Notes: generated by a model from the sequence alone, not told the origin. A stretch of 64,000 nucleotides of DNA from Eubacterium maltosivorans (GCF_002441855.2 NZ_CP029487.1:434001-498000), one strand, 5' to 3'. Shown: positions 50,389-60,307, numbered from the stretch's first letter. Program-made: numbers and translations.

Positions 50389-51999
50389 ATGTTAAGACAG
50401 ACCAACCAACAACCAATTACCGCCCTTTACCCAAGACTATCCCATGAGGACGAGCTGCAAGGCGAAAGCAATTCCATTTCCAATCAGAAGCGTATCCTTG
50501 AAACCTATGCAAAGCAGAACGGCTTTTCCAATCTGCGCTGGTACACGGACGACGGTTATTCTGGTGCGAACTTTCAAAGACCCGGTTTTCAAGCCATGCT
50601 TGCGGACATTGAAGCCGGAAAAGTCGGGACAGTTATCGTAAAGGATATGTCGAGGTTAGGGCGAAACTACCTGCAAGTGGGAATGTACACGGAAATGATT
50701 TTCCCACAGAAAGGTGTCCGCTTCATCGCTATCAATGACGGAGTGGACAGCGCACAGGGCGACAATGACTTTGCCCCGCTGCGGAATATCTTTAACGAAT
50801 GGCTGGTGAGAGATACGAGCAAGAAAATCAAAGCAGTAAAACGCTCAAAAGGCATGAATGGCAAGCCCATCACAAGCAAGCCTGTGTATGGCTACCTCAT
50901 GGACGAGGATGAAAATTTCATTATTGACGAGGAAGCTGCACCCGTAGTCAAGCAGATATACAACCTCTGTCTTGCCGGGAATGGTCCGACCAAGATAGCC
51001 CGTATGCTCACAGAGCAGCAAATCCCCACGCCGGGAACGCTTGAATACCGCAGGACGGGCAGCACCCGCCGCTACCACCCCGGCTATGAGTGCAAGTGGG
51101 CGACCAATACCGTAGTGCATATCCTTGAAAACCGGGAATACACAGGCTGTCTGGTAAATTTCAAGACAGAAAAACTTTCTTACAAAGTCAAGCACAGTGT
51201 AGAAAATCCCCCGGAAAAGCAAGTGATTTTCGAGAACCACCACGAGCCTATCATAGACACCCAAACATGGGAACGGGTGCAGGAGCTTCGCAAACAGCGC
51301 AAACGCCCAAACCGCTATGATGAAGTGGGTTTGTTCTCCGGCATACTGTTCTGTGCGGACTGCGGCAGCGTGATGTATCAGCAGCGATACCAGACGGACA
51401 AGCGCAAGCAGGACTGTTATATCTGCGGCAACTACAAGAAACGCACCCATGACTGTACGGCGCACTTTATCCGCACCGACCTCTTGACCGCTGGTGTACT
51501 CTCCAATCTGCGGAAAGTGACCAGCTATGCGGCAAAGCATGAAGCCCGGTTTATGAAACTCTTGATTGAGCAGAACGAGGACGGGGGCAAACGCAGGAAC
51601 GCCGCCAAGAAAAAGGAACTGGAAGCCTCCGAGAAACGCATAGCCGAGTTATCCGCTATCTTCAAGCGGCTGTATGAGGACAGCGTGACCGGGCGCATAT
51701 CAGACGAGCGTTTCACAGAGCTGTCGGCAGACTATGAAGCAGAGCAACGGGAGCTGAAAGAAAGAGCCGCTGCTATTCAAGCGGAGCTTTCCAAAGCACA
51801 GGAAGCCACCGTGAACGCAGAAAAGTTTATGAATGTTGTCCGGCGGCATACCAGCTTTGAAGAACTTACCCCTACTCTGCTGCGGGAGTTTGTAGAGAAA
51901 ATCGTTGTGCATGAGTGCAGCTATGACGAGAACAAGACCCGCAGACAGGACATTGAGATTTATTATTCTTTTGTTGGCAAGGTGGACTTGCCCGAATAA
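50389..51999 (+). CDS. Large serine recombinase (TnpX-like)
   Basis: 536 aa, ATG 50389 after GGAGGATTTT. Resolvase domain: ALYPRLSHEDELQGESNSISNQKRIL with catalytic Ser18, VKDMSRLGRNYLQVG. The recombinase domain and zinc ribbon (CADCGSVMYQQRY...CYICGNYKK) follow, then a coiled coil near residue 400-470. It would excise and insert the element at a short sequence without extended homology, matching the split maff2 target. It lies 92 bases from the right junction. Confidence 0.95.
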   Translation: MLRQTNQQPITALYPRLSHEDELQGESNSISNQKRILETYAKQNGFSNLRWYTDDGYSGANFQRPGFQAMLADIEAGKVGTVIVKDMSRLGRNYLQVGMYTEMIFPQKGVRFIAINDGVDSAQGDNDFAPLRNIFNEWLVRDTSKKIKAVKRSKGMNGKPITSKPVYGYLMDEDENFIIDEEAAPVVKQIYNLCLAGNGPTKIARMLTEQQIPTPGTLEYRRTGSTRRYHPGYECKWATNTVVHILENREYTGCLVNFKTEKLSYKVKHSVENPPEKQVIFENHHEPIIDTQTWERVQELRKQRKRPNRYDEVGLFSGILFCADCGSVMYQQRYQTDKRKQDCYICGNYKKRTHDCTAHFIRTDLLTAGVLSNLRKVTSYAAKHEARFMKLLIEQNEDGGKRRNAAKKKELEASEKRIAELSAIFKRLYEDSVTGRISDERFTELSADYEAEQRELKERAAAIQAELSKAQEATVNAEKFMNVVRRHTSFEELTPTLLREFVEKIVVHECSYDENKTRRQDIEIYYSFVGKVDLPE

Positions 52000-52007
52000 C
52001 CGCCCGA

Positions 52008-52046
52008 CCTATCCGACACAATGCGCAAGTGCCGGATAGGAACGGC
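52008..52046 (+). terminator. Terminator at the right end of the mobilizable element
   Basis: CCTATCCG...CGGATAGG with a 17-base loop containing a smaller GCGCAAGTGC turn, followed by AAAATTTTTT. It ends recombinase transcription before the junction at 52090. Confidence 0.65.
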
Positions 52047-52089
52047 AAAATTTTTTACACTTCTATTACTTCTTTATCGCACATCAGTA

Positions 52090-52182
52090 AAGAGCCAGGG
52101 CATGAAGCAGCTTATGGCGGGCGGCGGCGTTGCCCTTATCGGCATGACCCTTGTACCGCTGCTTTCCGGCTTGTTCGGTTAA
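52090..52182 (+). pseudogene. maff2 gene, 3' part, split by insertion
   Basis: Codons for KSQGMKQLMAGGGVALIGMTLVPLLSGLFG and the stop TAA. This is the second transmembrane segment of Maff2, cut from its first 41 codons at 40744. No start signal precedes it, so Maff2 is lost while the element is present. Confidence 0.9.
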
Positions 52183-52201
52183 GAAGCGCGGGTAAAGGCT
52201 T

Positions 52202-53071
52202 ATGCAGAGCATACTTGACGCGATTAACGAATGGATAAAGGAAATCCTCATAGGAGCCATAAACGGTAATCTGTCAACTATGTTCGGGGACGTAAACGAG
52301 AAAGTCGGCACTATCGCCGCAGAGGTAGGGCAGACCCCGCAAGGGTGGAACGCAAATATATTCTCCATGATACAGACCCTTAGTGAGAATGTAATCGTAC
52401 CCATTGCGGGGCTTGTCATTACCTACGTCCTATGCTATGAGCTTATCAGCATGGTAACGGAAAAGAACAATATGCACGACGTTGACACTTCCATGTTCTT
52501 CAAGTGGGTGTTCAAGGCGTTTGTGGCAGTCTACCTTGTGACGCACACCTTTGACATCACTATGGCGGTGTTCGATATGGCGCAGCACGTTGTTTCCGGC
52601 GCGGCGGGGGTAATCGGCGGCAGCACAGAGATTGATGTTGCCGCCGCCCTTGCTTCCATGCAGGACGGGCTTGACGCTATGGAAATCCCCGAACTGCTCT
52701 TACTTGTCATGGAAACAAGCCTTGTGAGCTTGTGCATGAAAATCATGTCCGTACTGATAACCGTTATCCTCTACGGGCGCATGATAGAGATTTACCTTTA
52801 CTGTTCGGTATCGCCTATCCCGTTTGCAACAATGACGAACCGGGAATGGGGGCAGATAGGAAACAACTACCTCAAATCCCTGTTCGCTATCGGTTTTCAA
52901 GGCTTCCTCATTATGATATGCGTCGGCATTTACGCGGTTCTGGTAAACAACATGATAATAGCGGACAATCTGCACAGCGCGATATTCTCCCTTGCAGCCT
53001 ATACCGTTATCCTCTGTTTCTCCCTGTTCAAATCCGGCGCACTGGCGAAGTCGATATTCTCCGCGCATTAG
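52202..53071 (+). CDS. VirB6/TrbL-like conjugation membrane protein (CD1112 family)
   Basis: 289 aa, about six membrane segments. Start MQSILDAINEWIKEILIGAINGNLSTMFGDVNEKVG..., and the central NNMHDVDTSMFFKWVFKAFVAVYLVTHTFDITMAVFDMAQHVV are conserved in CD1112 proteins, a core part of the type IV channel in the membrane. It begins 19 bases after maff2, so the insertion in maff2 may reduce its transcription. Confidence 0.92.
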   Translation: MQSILDAINEWIKEILIGAINGNLSTMFGDVNEKVGTIAAEVGQTPQGWNANIFSMIQTLSENVIVPIAGLVITYVLCYELISMVTEKNNMHDVDTSMFFKWVFKAFVAVYLVTHTFDITMAVFDMAQHVVSGAAGVIGGSTEIDVAAALASMQDGLDAMEIPELLLLVMETSLVSLCMKIMSVLITVILYGRMIEIYLYCSVSPIPFATMTNREWGQIGNNYLKSLFAIGFQGFLIMICVGIYAVLVNNMIIADNLHSAIFSLAAYTVILCFSLFKSGALAKSIFSAH

Positions 53072-53248
53072 CGGCGTGTCAAGGGCAGGGTGGAGATTTT
53101 CAGAGCGAAGCGGCGAAAATACGACCCGACCTTGACGCGGATAACCCCCATATAATACGGGCGGGCAAAGGGCATAGATTGACCTTTGCCTTGATTACCC
53201 TTATGGGAAGTTACAGCAACACCAAACCCAGAGAAAGGAGGTTTTCAC

Positions 53249-53650
53249 TTGGCGTATGTACCCGTACCCAAAGACTTATCCAAAGTCAAGACAAAAGTAG
53301 CGTTCAACCTTACCAAACGGCAGATTGTATGTTTTGCGGCGGCTCTCCTGTTCGGCTTGCCGCTTTTCTTTCTGCTCAAAGACAGCACAGGCACAAGCCT
53401 TGCGTCTATGGCTATGATTGCCGTCATGCTGCCCTGTTTCCTCTTTGCCATGTATGAGAAGCATGGACAGCCCCTTGAAGTGGTGGTGAAGAACATCATT
53501 CAGACGAAATTCATAGCCCCCAAAGAACGACCATACAGGACAGACAACTTTTATTCCGTCTTAGAACGGCAGAGAAAACTTGAAAAGGAGGTATCAGCGA
53601 TTGCAAAAGGAAACACGAAGAAACAGCGCGGCGGGAAGCGCAAAGCCTAA
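53249..53650 (+). CDS. PrgI-family conjugation protein
   Basis: 133 aa from TTG 53249 after AAAGGAGG. VPVPKDLSKVKTKVAFNLTKRQIVCFAAALLFGLPLFFLLKD and a second membrane helix, then KNIIQTKFIAPKERPYRTDNFY, match PrgI, the VirB3-like membrane partner of VirB4. It overlaps the VirB4 gene by 50 bases. The preceding 177-base gap (53072-53248) shows no feature. Confidence 0.92.
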   Translation: MAYVPVPKDLSKVKTKVAFNLTKRQIVCFAAALLFGLPLFFLLKDSTGTSLASMAMIAVMLPCFLFAMYEKHGQPLEVVVKNIIQTKFIAPKERPYRTDNFYSVLERQRKLEKEVSAIAKGNTKKQRGGKRKA

Positions 53651-56039
53651 CCCGCCCCGCAAGCTCACCCGCGCCGAGAAAAAGCAGATTGCGGAAATCA
53701 TCAGACAGGCAAAGGGCGACGGGAAAGCGCACACCGCGCAGCAGACAATCCCTTATATCCAGATGTACCCGGACGGTATCTGCAAGGTTACGGGACGGAA
53801 ATACTCAAAGACCGTCGCCTTTGAAGATATTAACTATCAGCTTGCACAGGCAGACGACAAGACCGCCATTTTTGAGAACTGGTGCGACTTCCTCAACTAC
53901 TTTGACGCTTCCGTTTCGGTGCAGCTCTCTTTCATCAATCAGGGGACGCAGCGCGGCGAAGCGGAAAAGGCGGTCAATATCCCGGCACAGGAGGACGCTT
54001 TCAATTCTATCCGCACAGAATACCGGGATATGCTGAAAAACCAGCTTGCAAAGGGCAACAACGGGCTTGTCAAAGCAAAATATATCACCTTTGCCATTGA
54101 AGCCGACAGTCTGGGCGCGGCGAAATCCCGCCTTGCCCGTATCGAAACGGACGTACTCAACAACTTTAAGCTCTTGGGCGTGTCTGCCCGCCCCATGACA
54201 GGCTATGAACGCCTTAAAATGCTGCATGGCATTTTCCACCCGGAGGGCGGGCAGTTTGCCTTTGATTTTTCATGGCTTGCCCCGTCCGGGCTTTCCACAA
54301 AGGACTTTATCGCCCCGTCCTCTTTCCGTTTTGGCGAGGGGCGGTATTTCCGCATGGGGCGCAAAATCGGCGCGGTTTCATTCCTTGAAATCCTTGCGCC
54401 GGAATTAAACGACCGTATCTTATCTGACATTCTGGACTTGGAAACGGGCGTTATCGTCAATCTGCATATCCACAGTATCGACCAGACCGAAGCCATAAAG
54501 ACAATCAAGCGGAAAATCACCGACCTTGACAAAATGAAAATCGAAGAACAGAAAAAAGCGGTACGCAGCGGCTACGACATGGATATAATCCCGTCCGACC
54601 TTGCCACTTTCGGCAGCGAAGCGAAGAACCTCTTACAGGACTTGCAGAGCCGGAATGAAAGAATGTTCCTCTTGACGTTCCTTGTGGTGAACATGGCAGA
54701 CACAAAAAGGAAACTGGAAAATGACGTATTCGCGGCGGCGGGCATTGCACAGAAGAACAACTGCGCCTTAACCCGCCTTGACTACCAACAGGAAGCGGGG
54801 CTTATGTCCTCTGTACCGCTTGGGGAGAACCTTATCCCCATTCAAAGAGGGCTTACCACGTCAAGCACCGCTATCTTTATCCCCTTTATCACGCAGGAGC
54901 TTTTTCAGACGGGCGCGGCTTTGTACTATGGCTTAAACGCCCTTAGTAACAACATGATACTCTGCGACCGCAAGCAGCTAAAGAACCCCAACGGCTTAAT
55001 CTTGGGTACGCCGGGAAGCGGGAAATCCTTTGCCGCCAAACGGGAAATGACAAACGCTTTCCTCATTACCGACGACGACATAATTATCTGCGACCCGGAA
55101 GCAGAGTATTTTTCCCTTGTGCAGCGGCTTGACGGGCAAGTGATACGGTTATCGCCTACGGGCAAGGGCATTGACGGGAAGCCCCAGTATGTGAACCCTA
55201 TGGATATTAACCTCAATTACAGCGAGGACGACAGCCCCCTTGCGCTGAAATCCGACTTTATCCTCTCCCTCTGCGAGCTTGTCATAGGCGGCAAGGAGGG
55301 CTTGCAGCCCGTCGATAAGACCGTCATTGACCGCGCTGTTAGGAACGTGTACCGCCCTTTCCTTGCAGACCCCGACCCGGAGAAAATGCCTATCTTGGGC
55401 GACCTCTACAACGAGCTTTTGAAGCAGCCGGAGCCGGAAGCGGCGCGTATCGCGGCGGCGTTGGAGCTTTATGTTTCCGGGAGCCTTAACGTCTTTAACC
55501 ACAGGACGAATGTAGAGCTTTCAAACCGCCTTGTCTGCTTTGACATCAAGCAGCTTGGGAAGCAGCTCAAAAAATTAGGTATGCTCATTGTGCAGGACCA
55601 GGTATGGAACCGCGTCACCGTCAACCGGGCAGAAAGGAAATCCACCCGGTATTTTATGGACGAATTTCATCTTCTCTTGAAAGAGGAACAGACCGCCGCC
55701 TATTCCGTTGAAATCTGGAAGCGTTTCAGAAAATGGGGCGGCATACCCACAGCAATCACGCAGAACGTCAAAGATTTGCTTGCTTCCCGCGAAGTGGAGA
55801 ATATCTTTGAAAACTCTGATTTTGTCCTCATGCTCAATCAGGCGGCGGGCGACCGGGCTATCCTTGCAAAGCAGCTCAACATCTCCCCGCAGCAGATGAA
55901 GTATGTCACCCACACCGAAGCGGGCGAGGGGCTTATCTTCTACGGGAACGTGGTGCTGCCCTTTGTAGACCGCTTCCCGAAAGACACCGAGCTTTACCGG
56001 GTAATGACGACGAAGCCGGAGGAAGTGGGCGAAGCATGA
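53601..56039 (+). CDS. VirB4-like conjugation ATPase
   Basis: 812 aa from TTG 53601, 13 bases after AAAAGGAGG; the first frame start 53580 overlaps that site. Walker A LILGTPGSGKSFAAKREM (about residue 468), Walker B RYFMDEFHLLL and a C-terminal TQNVKDLL sensor region are seen. It energises assembly of the transfer channel. It overlaps the methyltransferase start by 4 bases. Confidence 0.93.
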   Translation: MQKETRRNSAAGSAKPNPPRKLTRAEKKQIAEIIRQAKGDGKAHTAQQTIPYIQMYPDGICKVTGRKYSKTVAFEDINYQLAQADDKTAIFENWCDFLNYFDASVSVQLSFINQGTQRGEAEKAVNIPAQEDAFNSIRTEYRDMLKNQLAKGNNGLVKAKYITFAIEADSLGAAKSRLARIETDVLNNFKLLGVSARPMTGYERLKMLHGIFHPEGGQFAFDFSWLAPSGLSTKDFIAPSSFRFGEGRYFRMGRKIGAVSFLEILAPELNDRILSDILDLETGVIVNLHIHSIDQTEAIKTIKRKITDLDKMKIEEQKKAVRSGYDMDIIPSDLATFGSEAKNLLQDLQSRNERMFLLTFLVVNMADTKRKLENDVFAAAGIAQKNNCALTRLDYQQEAGLMSSVPLGENLIPIQRGLTTSSTAIFIPFITQELFQTGAALYYGLNALSNNMILCDRKQLKNPNGLILGTPGSGKSFAAKREMTNAFLITDDDIIICDPEAEYFSLVQRLDGQVIRLSPTGKGIDGKPQYVNPMDINLNYSEDDSPLALKSDFILSLCELVIGGKEGLQPVDKTVIDRAVRNVYRPFLADPDPEKMPILGDLYNELLKQPEPEAARIAAALELYVSGSLNVFNHRTNVELSNRLVCFDIKQLGKQLKKLGMLIVQDQVWNRVTVNRAERKSTRYFMDEFHLLLKEEQTAAYSVEIWKRFRKWGGIPTAITQNVKDLLASREVENIFENSDFVLMLNQAAGDRAILAKQLNISPQQMKYVTHTEAGEGLIFYGNVVLPFVDRFPKDTELYRVMTTKPEEVGEA

Positions 56040-56995
56040 ACGGGCTGAAAACTGACACAATCATCAACCGGGACGCGCTCTATGCCTTGCGGGAGCTTCC
56101 AGAGGAAAGCGTACACTGTTGCGTCACAAGCCCGCCCTACTATGCGCTTAGGGATTACGGGCTTGATATGCAGATTGGGCGGGAGGACACGCCGGAGCAG
56201 TACATTGACAGGCTGACCGAGGTTTTCCGCGAGCTGCGCCGGGTACTGCGTTCTGACGGTACGCTCTGGCTGAATATCGCGGACACCTACTGCGGCACAG
56301 GAAATAAAGGCTACCATGCAGACCCGAAGAACCCGAAAGGCAGAAACGGACAGCAGATTGCAAGAAACAACCGCGTTTCCGGCTGCAAACAAAAGGACTT
56401 AATCGGTATCCCTTGGCTTTTAGCCTTTGCCCTACGCGCTGACGGGTGGTATTTACGGAGCGACATTATCTGGCAGAAAGAAAACCCCATGCCGGAGAGC
56501 GTGAAAGACCGCCCTACCCGCTGCTATGAACATATCTTTCTGCTTACGAAGTCAAAGAAGTATTTTTATGACGCAGCCGCCATAGCCGAGCCGTTAGCCC
56601 CCACAACGGCGGCGCGGTACCGCACCGGGCGCAGCGCGGGACAGAAATATGCGGACGAAGTACCCGGACAGGGGAACGTACAGGGGCTTAACCGGGCGCG
56701 AAGCGGCAGCTACTACGACGAAGCCCTCATGCCGACCATGCGGAACAGGCGGGACGTGTGGCTTATCAATACCGTTCCCTACAAGGGCGGGCATTTCGCC
56801 GCGTTCCCGCCAAAACTTGCCGAAACCTGTATCAAGGCGGGCTGTCCGAAAGGCGGCGTTGTGCTTGACCCCTTTTTCGGCAGCGGCACGACGGGGGCAG
56901 CCGCAAAGCAGCTTGACAGGCATTATATAGGCATTGAGATAAACGCCGAGTATTGCGCCCTTGCAAGGGCGCGGATTGGAGGGACAGACACATAA
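56036..56995 (+). CDS. Site-specific DNA methyltransferase (TSPPY type)
   Basis: 319 aa. The catalytic motif TSPPYYALRDYG (residues 31-42) and the SAM motif DPFFGSGTTGAAAKQLDRHYIGIEIN near the C-terminus give a beta-class order, with TSPPY more usual in N4-cytosine enzymes than in N6-adenine enzymes. No restriction gene is nearby. It lies inside the transfer operon and probably protects the element on entry into a new host. The stop overlaps the apparent start of the next gene. Confidence 0.9.
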   Translation: MNGLKTDTIINRDALYALRELPEESVHCCVTSPPYYALRDYGLDMQIGREDTPEQYIDRLTEVFRELRRVLRSDGTLWLNIADTYCGTGNKGYHADPKNPKGRNGQQIARNNRVSGCKQKDLIGIPWLLAFALRADGWYLRSDIIWQKENPMPESVKDRPTRCYEHIFLLTKSKKYFYDAAAIAEPLAPTTAARYRTGRSAGQKYADEVPGQGNVQGLNRARSGSYYDEALMPTMRNRRDVWLINTVPYKGGHFAAFPPKLAETCIKAGCPKGGVVLDPFFGSGTTGAAAKQLDRHYIGIEINAEYCALARARIGGTDT

Positions 56996-59100
56996 AACAA
57001 TATAAGGCGCGTGAAAAAGTCACGCAGAAAATGACCCGCGAGGGGGCTGTCGAGGTAAACGCCGCTACCGGGAAAAAGAAACGTATCAGCAAGCGGATAA
57101 GGGACGCGGACTTTGCAAAGACCGAAGCCCCACCGCAGCCGGAACAGGCAGCGCAGCCCCTACCGGGCGGCGCAACTTCCCCGCCCTTAACCGACACGCC
57201 GCCGCTTCCCCATGCGCCGGGGGCAGAACGGGAACAGGACACCGCAGCAGCCGAGCGCGTCTTGGAACGTATCGACGGGGCGCGTACCAGAAAGGCGAGC
57301 AAAAAGGCGGCGAGGAAAGCACAGGCAGAAGCCACAGCAAAAGAAAAATCTTCCCGCTTGCAGTTTACCGACGAGGAACGGGCAACGCCGGAGCTTGAAA
57401 GGTATATCCGAAAATCGGACAAAGCAGCCGACCGTCTGGACGCGGCAAAGGCGGCTATCCCCAAAGAAAAGAAACTTGTACGGGAGCGCACCTTTGATGA
57501 AGCCACCGGGAAAGGCAAGACCCGCCTACATTTTGAGGAACAGGAAAAGCCCATAGGAAAGAATAAGCCCCACAATAACCCGCTATCCCGCCCCGCACAG
57601 GAAGCGGGTATTTTCGTCCACAACAAGATACATTCCGTTGAAAAGGACAATTCCGGCGTTGAGGGGGCGCACAAATCCGAAGAACTGGCAGAGCGCGGCG
57701 CAAAGTACGGGGCGCGGAAAGTCAAGGAGGGCTACCACAGCCACAAGCTCAAACCCTACCGGGCGGCGGCAAAGGCAGAGAAAGCGGCGTTCAAGGCGAA
57801 TGTGGATTTTCAGTACCATAAAGCCCTGCATGACAATCCGCAGATTGCGGGCAATCCCCTTTCCCGCTTCATGCAGAAGCAGCAAATCAAGCGGCAGTAT
57901 GCAAAGTCGGCAAGGAAAGGCGGCGCAAAAACGGCGCAGAAAGCCGCAGAGAACACCCGCAAGGCGGCAAAAAAGACCGCCGAGGAAACAAAAAAGGCAA
58001 TCGCTTTTGTAGGGCGGCACCCGGCGGGCGTATGTATCGCCGTTGCCGCGCTACTCTTATTCATCATGGTATCGGCGGGGCTTTCCTCTTGCGGTTCCAT
58101 GTTCTCCGGCTTGATGAACGGCATACTTGGGACTTCCTACACGTCGGAGGACAGCGACCTTGTGGCGACGGAGAACAATTACGCCGCAAAGGAAAACGAG
58201 CTTCAGCAGCAGATTGACAATATCGAAAGCACCCACCCCGGCTATGACGAATACCGCTATGACCTTGACAGTATCGGGCATAACCCCCATGAGTTAGCGT
58301 CCTACCTCACCGCCCTTTTACAGACCTACACCCCGCAGAGCGCACAGGCAGAGCTAAATCGCGTCTTTGCCATGCAGTACACTTTGACGCTGACAGAAGA
58401 AACGGAAATCCGCTACCGCACAGAAACAAGCACAGACCCGGAAACAGGGGAAACGACCACCGAGGAAGTACCCTACGAGTACCATATCCTCAACGTGAAG
58501 CTGACGAACAAGCCCATTTCCGAGATTGCGGAGGAACTTCTAACGCCACAGCAGCTTGAAATGTACCGCGTCTATCTGGAAACAAGCGGAAACAAACCGC
58601 TGATTTTCGGCGGCGGCTCCCCCGATATGGGCGCGTCCGAGGATTTAAGCGGCGTACAGCTTGTAAACGGCACACGCCCCGGCAACACCGCCGTTGTAGA
58701 CCTTGCGAAGCGGCAAGTCGGCAACGTGGGCGGGCGACCCTTTTGGAGCTGGTACGGATTTAACAGCCGCGTGGAATGGTGCGCCTGTTTCGTTTCATGG
58801 TGCTACAATCAAGCCGGAAAGAGCGAGCCGCGCTTTGCCGGGTGCCAGTCACAGGGCGTACCCTGGTTCCAGTCACGCGGGCAATGGGGCGCGAGGGGCT
58901 ATGAGAATATCGCCCCCGGCGACGCTATCTTTTTCGACTGGGACGGGGACGGGAGCGCAGACCATGTGGGGCTTGTTATCGGAACGGACGGGGAGCGCGT
59001 CTATACCGTCGAGGGCAATTCCGGCGACGCCTGCAAGATAAAGAGCTACCCCGTCAATTACTCCTGTATCAAAGGCTATGGGCTGATGAACTGGAATTAA
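56992..59100 (+). CDS. CD1108-family membrane-anchored cell-wall hydrolase
   Basis: 702 aa if begun at the ATA codon 56992, which overlaps the preceding stop (ATAA) and has GGAGGG 10 bases upstream; ATG 56953 would add 13 residues and a 43-base overlap. A basic N-terminal cytoplasmic part is followed by one membrane helix (GVCIAVAALLLFIMVSAGLSSC, about residue 345) and an extracellular CHAP/NlpC-like domain with VEWCACFVSWCYNQAG (catalytic Cys) and HVGLVIG (His). It opens peptidoglycan for the transfer channel. Confidence 0.88.
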   Translation: MKQYKAREKVTQKMTREGAVEVNAATGKKKRISKRIRDADFAKTEAPPQPEQAAQPLPGGATSPPLTDTPPLPHAPGAEREQDTAAAERVLERIDGARTRKASKKAARKAQAEATAKEKSSRLQFTDEERATPELERYIRKSDKAADRLDAAKAAIPKEKKLVRERTFDEATGKGKTRLHFEEQEKPIGKNKPHNNPLSRPAQEAGIFVHNKIHSVEKDNSGVEGAHKSEELAERGAKYGARKVKEGYHSHKLKPYRAAAKAEKAAFKANVDFQYHKALHDNPQIAGNPLSRFMQKQQIKRQYAKSARKGGAKTAQKAAENTRKAAKKTAEETKKAIAFVGRHPAGVCIAVAALLLFIMVSAGLSSCGSMFSGLMNGILGTSYTSEDSDLVATENNYAAKENELQQQIDNIESTHPGYDEYRYDLDSIGHNPHELASYLTALLQTYTPQSAQAELNRVFAMQYTLTLTEETEIRYRTETSTDPETGETTTEEVPYEYHILNVKLTNKPISEIAEELLTPQQLEMYRVYLETSGNKPLIFGGGSPDMGASEDLSGVQLVNGTRPGNTAVVDLAKRQVGNVGGRPFWSWYGFNSRVEWCACFVSWCYNQAGKSEPRFAGCQSQGVPWFQSRGQWGARGYENIAPGDAIFFDWDGDGSADHVGLVIGTDGERVYTVEGNSGDACKIKSYPVNYSCIKGYGLMNWN

Positions 59101-59134
59101 CATATTTTTGAGCAAAGAAAGGAGAAATTTATTG

Positions 59135-59413
59135 ATGGCTATGAACAAAATTGAACGTATCGACAAAGAGATTGCAAAGACCCGCGAGAAAATCACCGAG
59201 TACCAGAACAGATTAAGGGGGCTTGAAGCGCAGAAAACCGAAGCGGAAAACCTGCAAATCGTACAGCTTGTGCGCTCCATGCGCCTTTCCCCGCATGAGC
59301 TTTCCGCTATGCTTTCCGGCGGCGGTATTCCGGGCATGGAAGCCGCGCCGGGCTACCCCGCAGAACCCGCAGACCACGACACCGAAGAAATGGAGGACAC
59401 CGAGAATGAATAA
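59135..59413 (+). CDS. DUF4315 protein
   Basis: 92 aa from ATG 59135 (AAAGGAG upstream). [53 protein letters not shown] is the DUF4315 coiled-coil core, always found next to DUF4366 proteins in these elements. The acidic tail overlaps the next gene by 8 bases. Function unknown. Confidence 0.9.
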   Translation: MAMNKIERIDKEIAKTREKITEYQNRLRGLEAQKTEAENLQIVQLVRSMRLSPHELSAMLSGGGIPGMEAAPGYPAEPADHDTEEMEDTENE

Positions 59414-60107
59414 GAAAATCCTTAGAACCTTGACCGCACTCTGCGCCGCCCTCATGCTGACGGGCGGCTTTTCCGTCACCGCCTTTGCACAGACCCCGGA
59501 GGGACAGGACGCGACCGACGACAGCGGCGTTGTCTATGAGGAACCCGAAAAGGAAGAACCCCTTACCCCGGACGGGAACGCGACCCTTGTAGACGATTTC
59601 GGCGGCAACAAGCAGCTTATCACAGTGACGACCAAAAACGGCAATTACTTTTATATCCTTATCGACCGGGACGACGAGGGCGAGGACACCGTACATTTCC
59701 TTAATCAAGTGGACGAAGCCGACCTTATGGCACTCATGGAGGACGGAAGCACCGAAGCAGCCCCGCCCGCCGTTTGCAGTTGCACCGATAAATGCGAAGC
59801 CGGAAAGGTAAATGTGAGCTGCCCTGTCTGCAAGGACAACATGACCGCTTGCAGCGGCAAGGAAGCGGAGCCGGAAACCGAGAAACCAACAGAGCAGCCC
59901 AAAGAGAAAGGCAATACAGGCGGGCTTGTGCTTTTCCTTGTCGTGGCACTTCTTGGCGGCGGGGGCGCGTTCTATTATTTTAAGTTTATGAAGCCAAAGC
60001 AGAACGTCAAGGGCGACACCGACCTTGAAGATTTCGATTTTGACGATTACGACGAGGACGAGGGGGACGGGCTTTCTGATGAAGAACAGGAGGACGAGGA
60101 AGCATGA
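59406..60107 (+). CDS. DUF4366 surface protein
   Basis: 233 aa. Signal peptide [26 protein letters not shown], then the DUF4366 domain ([29 protein letters not shown]...[15 protein letters not shown]), a cysteine-rich [19 protein letters not shown] segment, a Pro/Glu linker, one membrane helix ([20 protein letters not shown]) and a very acidic cytoplasmic tail. It is probably an exposed part of the conjugation apparatus. Confidence 0.92.
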   Translation: MNKKILRTLTALCAALMLTGGFSVTAFAQTPEGQDATDDSGVVYEEPEKEEPLTPDGNATLVDDFGGNKQLITVTTKNGNYFYILIDRDDEGEDTVHFLNQVDEADLMALMEDGSTEAAPPAVCSCTDKCEAGKVNVSCPVCKDNMTACSGKEAEPETEKPTEQPKEKGNTGGLVLFLVVALLGGGGAFYYFKFMKPKQNVKGDTDLEDFDFDDYDEDEGDGLSDEEQEDEEA

Positions 60108-60292
60108 CGCTTTTTACCGAAAACCCTTTAGAAAAAATGATGGTACAAAGACCCACCGGGCGGCGTGACAGTGCGCCGCCCGTTCCAAAATCCCCGGCGT
60201 GTATGCGTTGCCCTTATAAGGCGCAATCCCCCTGTATCGGCTATTGTCTGAAACAGGCACAGGAGAAGAAGCACACCGCGCCGGAACGCTGA
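60104..60292 (+). CDS. Small cysteine-containing ICE protein
   Basis: 62 aa, overlapping the DUF4366 stop by 4 bases. [20 protein letters not shown] may bind a metal ion. It is regularly found between DUF4366 and TopB in Tn1549-type elements. Function unknown. Confidence 0.7.
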   Translation: MTLFTENPLEKMMVQRPTGRRDSAPPVPKSPACMRCPYKAQSPCIGYCLKQAQEKKHTAPER

Positions 60293-60307
60293 AAGGAGGA
60301 TTTTTTC

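Larger units (their letters stand above)
40745..52091 (+). mobile_element. Integrative mobilizable element carrying tet(W), inserted in maff2
   Basis: 11,347 bases. Joining 40744 to 52092 (AA is shared by both junctions, 40743-40744 and 52090-52091) restores GCG-AAG-AGC, the Maff2 codons for A-K-S. The large serine recombinase lies at the right end, as in Tn4451-type elements, and its short crossover fits a 2-base shared sequence. The element has its own MobC, relaxase and replication genes but no transfer channel, so it is mobilizable rather than self-transmissible. Confidence 0.9.

Noticed and set aside
52732-53457. 241-codon frame on the plus strand
   Set aside because: It lies in another frame across the VirB6-like and PrgI genes, both clearly identified.
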